Origin: Planctomycetota bacterium
Lineage (GTDB): Bacteria > Planctomycetota > Brocadiia > JAJRTI01
DNA length: 6,412 bases
Reading direction: 5' to 3'
NCBI GenBank assembly: GCA_024278415.1
Contig: JAJRTI010000147.1
Span: forward strand, 1 to 6,412
Positions 1 to 6,229 of the stretch are shown piece by piece (the stretch's first letter is position 1; the number at the start of each line of letters is the position of its first letter). Under the pieces are notes generated by a model that had not been told where the DNA came from, did not search any database, and was given only the letters and a program-made list of their open reading frames with translations. The position numbers and the translations under genes are program-made.

Positions 1-83
1 CCTGCCTGAATCCACTTCGAAACTGAAACTCCAGAATGCGACGCGTTGGGATACGTACAATCAGACCTACACCCCAAGGAAGT

Positions 84-115
84 AAAGAGGATGTGTGAGC
101 GCCTGCGTGGCGCTC
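84..115 (-). terminator. Possible intrinsic terminator of the large secreted-protein gene
   Basis: On the minus strand a perfect 7-bp stem GAGCGCC/GGCGCTC (97-115) closes a 5-nt loop ACGCA. A short T-containing stretch, CCTCTTTACT, follows about 6 nt later. The hairpin lies 46 nt past the TGA at 162. The T tract is weak and not adjacent to the stem, so termination is plausible but not certain. Confidence 0.4.
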
Positions 116-161
116 GCTGGTCCGCGAAGTCTACGACCTTGGCGCCACCAGGCCGGCGCGT

Positions 162-248
162 TCAGCGTGCGGCGGGCCGCCGCGCGTCCACCACGAACCG
201 CGTCGTCCACATCTGCCCGGTCGCGAGCTTCTGTTTCTGGTACATCCA
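162..248 (-). other. Readthrough extension: 28 coding-like codons after the TAG, then TGA
   Basis: In the frame of the large secreted protein, the codons after TAG (249-251) read WMYQKQKLATGQ, then MWTTRFVVDARRPAAR, and stop at TGA (162-164). 26 of 28 codons end in G or C, matching the gene upstream. The alternation of hydrophobic and polar residues (TTRFVVDAR) looks like a final beta strand completing the preceding RGQYTL strand. The simplest reading is that TAG replaced a sense codon, for example GAG by one transversion, and truncated the last strand. A sequencing error or true amber readthrough would look the same. The adjacent vapC gene ends naturally with TAG, which argues against genome-wide reassignment of TAG. 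Confidence 0.7.
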
Positions 249-3200
249 CTACAGCGTGTACTGCCCGCGCTTCGTGCCGTCCCACCAGCGGTAGAGTTGC
301 AGCAAACTCTTCGGGTCTGTGCTGACCCAGAGTTGCATTTGCCCAGGCTTGCCCAGCACGAACGTGGGCTTTGTGATCTGGAGGCTGCTGCGCTTGGAGA
401 CGAGCGCGGCTTGGTCCGGCGAGAGGCCCGGCCGAGCCGCCCAGATTTCCCGGGGCTGTCGCTCGCCGGAGAACGTCTGCGTCCCGCCCTGCGTGGTGAT
501 GGTGAGGCTCGGCGTCGCACCGACGCGGAAGCAGTTGTGCGACCAGTAGCTGAACTCGTGGACCTCGGGCGATTCGTTCCGCACGGTCACGCGCACCTCG
601 AACCGCGGTGCGTCCTTCGTGATGGCGTAGGACTTCTCGATGACGAGGCCGCCGAGCGCGTAATGCGTGAGTGCGCGGCGGAAGACGACCGTCGCGCGGC
701 CGCCCTTGACCTCGCGGGTGACCAGCTCATAGTCGCCGCGCTTGTCTTGCGAGGCGCGGGCCGCCTCGGGCCACCAGAACATGTCTTGGCAGGCCCCCCC
801 GCCATCGAAGCGGTTCACCAGATCGCCCTCCCAGCCGCGCACGCGCCAGCTCCAGAGGTTGCCGGATGGGCCGATGCCGAGCGCCTGATGCTTCGACGCG
901 ATCCGCACCTCCGCGTTGCCATCGCCGTCCATGTCGGCCCAGTTGATCTCCAATTCGCCCGCGCGAAGCGACGTGAGGTCGCCCTTGGACTTGGCTTCCT
1001 TGCGGCGCGCTTCGAACCGCCGGCGCACGTCCGCCTCCCGTGTCTCGCGTCTGAGGCCGGCCGGTGCGTCGCGAGCGATCACCAGCATTCCCAGCGACTC
1101 GGGAGGCACTTCGTAGAGTATGCCTTGTCTGAGCCGAGCGGCCGGCCAGGTCTTGCCCTGGGTGGGGACGAGCGCGGCCTTCGCCACGGGATCGTACACG
1201 GACCAGCCGTCTCCCGCGGCATCGCCAACGCGGACCTGCACGGTTGCGGGCTTGTCTGCGTGCATGTTGCACACGCTGACGAGCGTGCGCTCCTTCAGCC
1301 GATACGCATAGCTGAGCGCGAACCTATCCCACTGGGGCGACGCGATCACGACTTCGCCCTTTGCGGTCTTGATTCGGGCCTCGTTCTCTGGCAAGGGAGT
1401 CACGCGCACGTGCTGGGGGGCGCGTGCGCCGTCGAACAGGAACGGCTCGACGCAGGCGATGTCGCGCATCGCCCGGGAGACCTCCCACACGTATTCCATG
1501 TCGAAGCCCCGGCCCAGGTCCGGCCAGTGGGAGCACCCGACGCTGCCGTTCAGCGCGGACGTGACGAAGTCGAAGTAGATGCCCCGCGGCGGTTTGCTCG
1601 CAATCCATCCGCTGTCCACGACCATGCCGGTGCTCGTCATGGGGAACAGCGTCGCGCGGGGCAGGTACTCGCGCATGCCGGCCACGTTTTTCGCGAAACT
1701 CATCGCGCTGCTCGTGTAGATCATGGGCAAGTGCACCAGGCGCGGGATGTCGTTGTACTCCCTGTAGTCCACGCCGCGGTCGGGCGGCATGCCGGAGCCC
1801 TGGCAGATGGCGATCGTGAAGTCCGGCCAACGGCCGTGCACGTACTGCGCCCAGAGCCGAACGACTTGGCCGAGTTGCCACGTGCGGAACGCGAGGAACC
1901 GTTCGCGCAGCTCACCTTTGAGCCGGTCCATGGTGAGTGTGCGCGGGTCGAGCCCTTCCTTCTTAGCGAAGGCCGCGACCGTTGCAGGGTCGTCCCGCAG
2001 CGGGTTGCGTATCGCGTTTGCCGGCTCCCAGTCCCAGAAGACTCCGTCCACCTTGGGCGCCAGTTGGCGGTAATGGTCGCCGGCGATCTCGAAGAAGCTC
2101 TTGCCCTGGGTGATGATCCGCGTTTCCCAGCCCTTGCGTCGCATCGCCTTGACCACTGAGTACGGGATGTTGGCCCACAGCTTCCCGCCGTCTGCTCGGA
2201 GCCTGTCCTGCACGTACTTGCGCCAGCCATCTGGTCTTGCCGTGGCAAGATGGCGATCAATCCCCATGCCGCGCAGCATGTCGTACGCGGCCGGGTAGAG
2301 CTTGGGGGGAACGGTGCTGAACGTGCCCCAGCAGAAGAAGGAGTGGAACCGCCGCGGCCGCGGGCCCTTGGGGAGCGGAGGCAGCGCCTCGATCTTGGCT
2401 TGCTTCTCCTGGAGCGCCTGCCCGTCCACCACTGGGCGGTAGTACATCGTGCCGCTCTGGGGCATCTTGGCTCCATCGAGCCAGACCGTGAGATAGCAAT
2501 GCGAAACTGTGCGCTTGAGTCGCGCCAGCGTCTCGGATGGGGCCGGCACCCGGAACCGCCGGTACGGCCGGCCGCCGCGCACGAGCGGCGCGCCCCCGCC
2601 GAGCAGGCCGAAGTCGCCGATGCCTTCGGGCAGATCCAACTGCACCTCTGCGGGTTGCTTGATCCGGCGCCGGTCGCCGATCAGCGCAATGTGGATGAAG
2701 TTCGGCGCGTCTCGAAGGAGCCGGACCGTGTTCGCCCGGCCATACTCGGCCGGGTAGAGCCGGAGCACAAGAGGGGCCTCGACGCGCGTGAAGGCCACGT
2801 CGTCGTAGTTCACCTCGCCAATGTTGGAGCCGCGGAGCAGGAGCACGATCTGCTGGATCCCGCGGCGCACGTCCACGTCGAAGCTGAACCGCGACCAGTC
2901 GGGCGCGGCCGGCAGGTTGCGGCTGACCTTGCGTCGGGCGCGTGTCCTAAACTTGGCGATGCTGAAGTCCAGGTCGTACATCACGATCTGGATTTGCGCC
3001 TTGGCGTCCCCTTGGGTGCGATACCATCCGCTGAGTTTGTATAGCCCGGTGCTCACGTCAATGGGGTCCGAGTAGATGAGGCCCCGCACGGCCTCCTTGC
3101 CGGCGTTCTCGATGCCCACGAGCCCGGCGGCGCGTTTGCCGGCCCGTGCGTCGGTCGACCACTTGAACGCACCTCGAGACGGCTTGCTGGACCACACGAT

Positions 3201-3344
3201 GAAGGCCCAGCCCGCGGGCCTCTTCGTTCCCTCCTCGAAGCCGCCGTTGCGGAGTAGGCTTTCCCCGCACCACAAGGGCGACGCCACCAAGAGCAATAGT
3301 GCGGCAGTAGCTTGCATGCGATACACGTATGGCGATTTCGGCAT
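249..3344 (-). CDS. Secreted carbohydrate-binding / glycoside-hydrolase-like protein, C-terminus probably cut by an in-frame TAG
   Basis: 1031 residues. The ATG at 3344 is preceded by GAGG with a 7-nt spacer. Residues 1-27 form a Sec-type signal peptide (hydrophobic core about 13-23); a cysteine at 26 follows Trp, so it is not a convincing lipobox. Residues about 29-189 resemble a CBM4/9-type jelly-roll, from LLRNGGFEEG (30-39) to VNYDDVAF (178-185). Residues about 330-640 look like a TIM-barrel hydrolase core with GVFWDWEP (434-441); its acidic residues D438 and E440 are candidate catalytic groups, which is inference. A beta domain follows (about 660-757), then a DMDGDGNAE calcium-loop-like motif (804-812) opening a beta-rich C-terminal region that resembles galactose-mutarotase-like domains. 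I recognise no named family for the whole protein. The likely role is binding and cleaving or remodelling glycans outside the cytoplasm. It has its own promoter. The same frame continues convincingly after the TAG (162-248), so the full product was probably about 1060 residues. Confidence 0.88.
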   Translation of the reverse strand: MPKSPYVYRMQATAALLLLVASPLWCGESLLRNGGFEEGTKRPAGWAFIVWSSKPSRGAFKWSTDARAGKRAAGLVGIENAGKEAVRGLIYSDPIDVSTGLYKLSGWYRTQGDAKAQIQIVMYDLDFSIAKFRTRARRKVSRNLPAAPDWSRFSFDVDVRRGIQQIVLLLRGSNIGEVNYDDVAFTRVEAPLVLRLYPAEYGRANTVRLLRDAPNFIHIALIGDRRRIKQPAEVQLDLPEGIGDFGLLGGGAPLVRGGRPYRRFRVPAPSETLARLKRTVSHCYLTVWLDGAKMPQSGTMYYRPVVDGQALQEKQAKIEALPPLPKGPRPRRFHSFFCWGTFSTVPPKLYPAAYDMLRGMGIDRHLATARPDGWRKYVQDRLRADGGKLWANIPYSVVKAMRRKGWETRIITQGKSFFEIAGDHYRQLAPKVDGVFWDWEPANAIRNPLRDDPATVAAFAKKEGLDPRTLTMDRLKGELRERFLAFRTWQLGQVVRLWAQYVHGRWPDFTIAICQGSGMPPDRGVDYREYNDIPRLVHLPMIYTSSAMSFAKNVAGMREYLPRATLFPMTSTGMVVDSGWIASKPPRGIYFDFVTSALNGSVGCSHWPDLGRGFDMEYVWEVSRAMRDIACVEPFLFDGARAPQHVRVTPLPENEARIKTAKGEVVIASPQWDRFALSYAYRLKERTLVSVCNMHADKPATVQVRVGDAAGDGWSVYDPVAKAALVPTQGKTWPAARLRQGILYEVPPESLGMLVIARDAPAGLRRETREADVRRRFEARRKEAKSKGDLTSLRAGELEINWADMDGDGNAEVRIASKHQALGIGPSGNLWSWRVRGWEGDLVNRFDGGGACQDMFWWPEAARASQDKRGDYELVTREVKGGRATVVFRRALTHYALGGLVIEKSYAITKDAPRFEVRVTVRNESPEVHEFSYWSHNCFRVGATPSLTITTQGGTQTFSGERQPREIWAARPGLSPDQAALVSKRSSLQITKPTFVLGKPGQMQLWVSTDPKSLLQLYRWWDGTKRGQYTL

Positions 3345-3384
3345 CTGTGAGCCTCGGGTTTCTGGGGCATGGAGGGATCACGTC

Positions 3385-3413
3385 AGTATATGGAGCGCCC
3401 CCTGGCAGGACAA
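3385..3413 (-). promoter_or_regulatory. Sigma-70-like promoter of the large secreted-protein gene
   Basis: Minus strand TTGTCC (3413-3408) and TATACT (3390-3385) are separated by exactly 17 nt; they match the consensus hexamers at 4/6 and 5/6 positions. Predicted transcription start is near 3378, giving a 5' leader of about 34 nt that contains the GAGG ribosome-binding site before ATG 3344. The promoter begins 19 nt after the end of the upstream 47-bp repeat. This makes the gene a transcription unit separate from the toxin-antitoxin pair. Confidence 0.55.
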
Positions 3414-3432
3414 CTCGCCATGCCGCGGGGAT

Positions 3433-3479
3433 GGGCTTCCAACGCATTCCCCGAAGGGTCGGCACTGGCCCCTTCCGCG
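3433..3479. repeat. 47-bp intergenic repeat, copy 1
   Basis: Matches 4463-4509 in the same orientation at 45 of 47 positions; the mismatches are at 3446 (A versus C) and 3466 (T versus A). It contains a 6-bp inverted repeat GAAGGG/CCCTTC with an 11-nt loop and, on the minus strand, a competing CCC-TTCG-GGG hairpin. No T tract follows, so a standard intrinsic terminator is unlikely. It lies 15 nt beyond the vapC stop and just before the promoter of the large secreted-protein gene. It could be a dispersed REP-like palindromic element or a conserved intergenic RNA element. Confidence 0.85.
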
Positions 3480-3494
3480 TCGATGCGCGGGCAT

Positions 3495-3917
3495 CTACCC
3501 TGAGGTCCAGTCCTCCACCGCAAGCCCTTCGATCCCCTTGAAGTCTCTGGCGTTTCGCGTCACCAGTGTCGCATCGTGGGCCATAGCAATAGCCGCGATT
3601 CGCAGATCCATGCGGCCGGCCCTTGGTTTCTGCTCACGGAGGCGTTCGTAAACGTCGGCCGATGCCTCTGTGAACGAAAGGAGAGGCAGTGTGCTCAGGA
3701 AACGAACTGTGGCGCACATTCGATCGTAAACGGGGACCAATGCCTGCACCCCTGTAGCCCGCCTCAGCAGCGCAAACCAGCCAGCGAGTTGCTCCTCCAC
3801 CGTGATAATGGTGATCGCCACCGCGCCCGGATGGCGCCTGCTGACATTCTCAACCACTCCCTGGTGACCATGCTGAAGCAGCGATAGGGTGTCGGTATCG
3901 AGGACGAACCGTTTCAT
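3495..3917 (-). CDS. vapC: PIN-domain ribonuclease toxin, VapC type
   Basis: 140 residues, the normal length for VapC. PIN-domain toxins are Mg2+-dependent RNases, usually cutting tRNA or rRNA, and are neutralised by a cognate antitoxin encoded upstream. The acidic residues of the PIN site are all present: D7 and D9 in FVLDTDTLSLL, E41/E42 in TVEEQL, D104 in RMDLRIAAIA, and D125 in VTRNARDF. The C-terminal GLAVEDWT is typical of the family, so the TAG at 3495-3497 is a natural end. The start codon overlaps the antitoxin stop (ATGA) and I see no clear ribosome-binding site of its own, which suggests translational coupling with antitoxin made first. The nucleolytic site looks intact. The RNA target cannot be read from the sequence. 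Confidence 0.9.
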   Translation of the reverse strand: MKRFVLDTDTLSLLQHGHQGVVENVSRRHPGAVAITIITVEEQLAGWFALLRRATGVQALVPVYDRMCATVRFLSTLPLLSFTEASADVYERLREQKPRAGRMDLRIAAIAMAHDATLVTRNARDFKGIEGLAVEDWTSG

Positions 3918-4213
3918 GGTGCATCAGTGTTGTCGTTCACTTGCCGGCGCCGGTCAGCGATTGCAGCTTGCCAATCGTCGAAGAGGGGATCGTCCCGGAA
4001 CATCCCAGCCCCATCGATCCATGGGTTCGCTCCGTACGGCAGTTCCAGTTCAGCAACGAGAGCGCCCCGCGCGACTCGGTCGTCAATCAGCCTCCGCATC
4101 TGCGCGAGCGCTGCGTCGGGCGTGTCAGCTTCAACGACCCCCGCGAAGGGCTCGGCTCCCGCCGCGCGGTAACGGTGATCGGGCGTGGTCTCGATCAGAA
4201 CAGGTATCTTCAT
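3914..4213 (-). CDS. Antitoxin-like partner of VapC, not a classical VapB
   Basis: 99 residues. The ATG at 4213 is preceded by GAGGGAG with an 8-nt spacer. Its place directly upstream of vapC with a 4-nt overlap makes it the presumptive antitoxin. It lacks an obvious AbrB, ribbon-helix-helix or Phd domain. Residues about 1-55 (KIPVLIETTPDHRYRA, VVEADTPDAALAQMRRLIDD) resemble the small alpha-beta HicB-like fold. The acidic tail with NPW (63-65) and GMFRDDPLFDDWQ (70-82) is of the kind that could lie in the toxin active site; that is inference. I recall similar small proteins with a W, GMF, DDP, FDD tail beside PIN toxins, but I cannot run a search here. No DNA-binding motif is visible, so autoregulation is unclear. 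Confidence 0.75.
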   Translation of the reverse strand: MKIPVLIETTPDHRYRAAGAEPFAGVVEADTPDAALAQMRRLIDDRVARGALVAELELPYGANPWIDGAGMFRDDPLFDDWQAAIADRRRQVNDNTDAP

Positions 4214-4221
4214 GGACTTGG

Positions 4222-4228
4222 CTCCCTC
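4222..4228 (-). promoter_or_regulatory. Ribosome-binding site of the antitoxin gene
   Basis: Minus-strand GAGGGAG lies 8 nt before ATG 4213. It is much stronger than anything in front of vapC, so translation of the operon should be driven from the antitoxin. Confidence 0.7.
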
Positions 4229-4250
4229 AATGAGTGAAGCGTTTGCTTAC

Positions 4251-4421
4251 CCCGCATTTCTCACCAGCCAGGGATAGAAGTGTCGGAAAAGTCGCCGTCT
4301 GAAAACCTTCCGGCCCAGGCGGGCGCCGCTGCTGCGTTGCACGGCGCTCGGCGTGCCCGAGCACGCCTTCGCGACAGTACGTCTTGCATCAACGCCCGCC
4401 TGGACTCGCGAGAAATGCGGG
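4251..4421. repeat. 171-bp nested inverted-repeat element (MITE-like, or a structured RNA)
   Basis: The ends are a perfect 12-bp inverted repeat, CCCGCATTTCTC (4251-4262) and GAGAAATGCGGG (4410-4421). Similarity continues inward with gaps (CCAGG 4268-4272 against CCTGG 4399-4403). Inside is a perfect 11-bp inverted repeat, CCAGGCGGGCG (4315-4325) and CGCCCGCCTGG (4393-4403). At the core is a 7-bp hairpin, GGCGTGC/GCACGCC (4350-4356, 4361-4367), with a 4-nt loop. A further 5-bp stem pairs 4284-4288 with 4308-4312. Terminal inverted repeats plus small size fit a non-autonomous transposon derivative. I see no target-site duplication in the flanks. The minus-strand transcript of the toxin-antitoxin operon should run through the whole element as its leader. 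No transposase is present. Confidence 0.75.
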
Positions 4422-4425
4422 TTCG

Positions 4426-4454
4426 ATGATAACACGCACGGGTGAATCCCTCAA
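4426..4454 (-). promoter_or_regulatory. Sigma-70-like promoter of the toxin-antitoxin operon
   Basis: Minus strand TTGAGG (4454-4449) and TATCAT (4431-4426) are separated by exactly 17 nt; they match consensus at 4/6 and 5/6. Predicted start is near 4419, within the outer end of the 171-bp inverted-repeat element. The resulting leader before ATG 4213 is about 206 nt and consists almost wholly of that element. Confidence 0.5.
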
Positions 4455-4462
4455 GGTGGAGA

Positions 4463-4509
4463 GGGCTTCCAACGCCTTCCCCGAAGGGTCGGCACAGGCC
4501 CCTTCCGCG
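4463..4509. repeat. 47-bp intergenic repeat, copy 2
   Basis: Direct repeat of 3433-3479 (45 of 47 identical), exactly 1030 bp away. It begins 4 nt past the stop codon of the sialidase-like gene and ends 8 nt before the -35 box of the toxin-antitoxin promoter. It carries the same GAAGGG/CCCTTC inverted repeat. With copy 1 it brackets vapC, the antitoxin gene, the 171-bp element and the operon promoter. Confidence 0.85.
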
Positions 4510-4513
4510 CCGG

Positions 4514-6229
4514 TCACTTGAGGCGCCAGCGTGTCGCCATGAGGCAGGTCTTCTCGCCCTGCTGCGCGATTTGGTAGTAGACGGTCAGGATCGACCCGTC
4601 GGCCAGTTCGGTGGAGGCCGGGTATCCGAGATCGCCGCTCGTCGCCGCGGCGAGGCGGACCTCGTTCTCGATGTCCCAAGTGCGCCCGCCGTCGCGGCTG
4701 ATGCACGCGTACTCCCCGAAAGGCGGCATGCGTCGCCCGTAGACACACACCAGCGCGCCATCTTTCAAGCGGATCATGTGCGCTGGGTAGCCCTGCATGG
4801 GGGTGGTGTGACAAGTCGTCCACGTCTTGCCTCCGTCGCTGCTCTCCGATTGCCGCAGGAAGCACTGGTCTTCCCGGCGTCTGCCGTTGCCCTTCTCATG
4901 GAAGTGGTATCGGAACATGGCCACGAGTCGGCCGCCCGCGGTTTCCACCACGTGCGGCTCGTAGTAATGGTTCGGGTCGTCGTCGGGGTTCTGCGGCACC
5001 GTTCCGATCTGCTGCCATGAACGGCCGTCGTCCCGCGACTCCTCGACCACGAGCACGGTCTTGCCGTTGACGCTGCTCCGCCCCACAAACAGAAGCCGGC
5101 CGTCCTTCAGTTCAATGCCGCCGTGGGGCGCGCTGCCGAGGTGCTGCGCGGGCGCTTCCCATGTCTTGCCGCCGTCCGTGCTGCGTCGGGTCCAGGCGCC
5201 GAGCCAGCGTTCGCGAATCTCAGGCGTGAGCTTCTCCGCGTGCCGCTGCCACTCCAGCAAAATCTCGGGCGACTCCAAGCGCTTCAGCCAGCTTCCATGG
5301 CTCGCGCCAACGAAGGCCAGCGATGTGAACCAGTTGACCACAAGTGTCCCTTTGGCCGTCTCAATGATGCCGGCATCGCGGTCGTCGAGCGGCGTGTTGC
5401 AGATGGTCTCAGGCTCCGACCACGTCTCGCCGTCGTCGGCGCTGCGCACCATCTGCACCTTCCCCCAGGGGCAGACGTGCTGGCTGCGGTCGCCGCTGAA
5501 CACGGCGAGCAGTTCGCCATTCCTGCGCCGGCACACGGTGGGCCAGCCTATGTAACGGCCGGGCTCCTTGCAGATGGGTTTCACCCAGTCAATAGTGGCG
5601 ATGGCCTGTTCTTCTGGCACTTCGTAAGTCATCCTGATCCTCCAAGGTTGGTTGAGTTCCGCAACCGTCCCATCGACGGAGAAGTCCGAGAAGTCGATCT
5701 TCCCCTGGCTCGTATAGAGGCCGGGGATTCCGGCGGGGAGCGGGTCCGGGTCGTCCACTTCCATGATCGTCTTGCCGCCCAGCCGGACGGTGATCCTGCC
5801 GCCCTGCACCGAGGCCGCCGCGGCGTACCACGTCCCGGTGTCCATGACCACCTTCCGCTGGCGCTTCAATTCGACTCGCGGCGCGCCGAATTGGCGGCGC
5901 GCGAGAATGATCTGGTCGTTCTTCGTGTCGTAGTGAACGCTATAGCCGCTTCTGGAGTCCTGGCTGCGCAGAATCAGGCCGGCGGCCTTAACCCCCTTGC
6001 CATCGTCGTGGGCACGGAATCGGACGGCCACCGTGCAGTCGGAATAGGCCTGAGGCGAGTAGTAGGCCTGCGGAATAGTGGCGGGGTCCGTTTGGGTCAA
6101 CACGCCATGAGCCAGCTTCCAGTCTCCCCCGTGGAACCGCCAGAGGTCCTTGGAGCTGAACGGATCCTGTGCGCGTGCGCTTACGGCGACGGCCATCAGA
6201 ACGGCCAGACTCGTTGCAGTTCGACTCAT
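4514..6229 (-). CDS. Secreted sialidase-family (BNR repeat) protein with N-terminal LamG-like domain
   Basis: 571 residues from ATG 6229, chosen over an upstream TTG at 6256 because AGGAG lies 10 nt before it and the protein then begins with a clean signal peptide (1-20, cleavage after ARA). Residues about 22-187 resemble a concanavalin-A-like/LamG or DUF1080-type beta-sandwich (GDWKLAHGVL to IDFSDFSVDG). Residues about 200-571 form a sialidase beta-propeller with five Asp boxes: SADDGETW (263-270), STDGGKTW (350-357), SRDDGRSW (398-405), SSDGGKTW (463-470), SRDGGRTW (511-518). Arginines at 225, 440 and 499/500 sit in contexts suitable for the substrate-binding triad. GDLGYPAS (532-539) with a final VYY is common in bacterial sialidase-like proteins. 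A classical FRIP motif is absent, so the substrate may be sialic acid, another glycan, or a different acidic sugar. The role is inferred as extracellular or periplasmic glycan degradation. Confidence 0.88.
   Translation of the reverse strand: MSRTATSLAVLMAVAVSARAQDPFSSKDLWRFHGGDWKLAHGVLTQTDPATIPQAYYSPQAYSDCTVAVRFRAHDDGKGVKAAGLILRSQDSRSGYSVHYDTKNDQIILARRQFGAPRVELKRQRKVVMDTGTWYAAAASVQGGRITVRLGGKTIMEVDDPDPLPAGIPGLYTSQGKIDFSDFSVDGTVAELNQPWRIRMTYEVPEEQAIATIDWVKPICKEPGRYIGWPTVCRRRNGELLAVFSGDRSQHVCPWGKVQMVRSADDGETWSEPETICNTPLDDRDAGIIETAKGTLVVNWFTSLAFVGASHGSWLKRLESPEILLEWQRHAEKLTPEIRERWLGAWTRRSTDGGKTWEAPAQHLGSAPHGGIELKDGRLLFVGRSSVNGKTVLVVEESRDDGRSWQQIGTVPQNPDDDPNHYYEPHVVETAGGRLVAMFRYHFHEKGNGRRREDQCFLRQSESSDGGKTWTTCHTTPMQGYPAHMIRLKDGALVCVYGRRMPPFGEYACISRDGGRTWDIENEVRLAAATSGDLGYPASTELADGSILTVYYQIAQQGEKTCLMATRWRLK

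Noticed and set aside
297..2159. Long plus-strand open frame (620 codons) opposite the large secreted-protein gene
   Set aside because: Its translation is low-complexity Arg/Ala/His/Val-rich with no domain, and it lies wholly antisense to a gene with a signal peptide, recognisable motifs and a good ribosome-binding site. Long antisense frames are common at this GC.
3257..3269. Lipobox at Cys26 of the large secreted protein
   Set aside because: The residue before the cysteine is Trp, which does not fit the Ala/Gly/Ser requirement of signal peptidase II.
3433..3479. Integron attC site
   Set aside because: The AAC/GTT cores do not satisfy RYYYAAC/GTTRRRY (CTTCCAAC and GTTGGAA), and there is no paired core at the other end.
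4247..4425. Target-site duplication flanking the 171-bp element
   Set aside because: The flanks TTAC (4247-4250) and TTCG (4422-4425) differ, and small shifts of the boundary do not give a match.
4247..4435. 62-codon minus-strand frame across the 171-bp element
   Set aside because: Its sequence is dictated by the inverted repeats, it is Arg-rich without motif, and no convincing ribosome-binding site precedes it.
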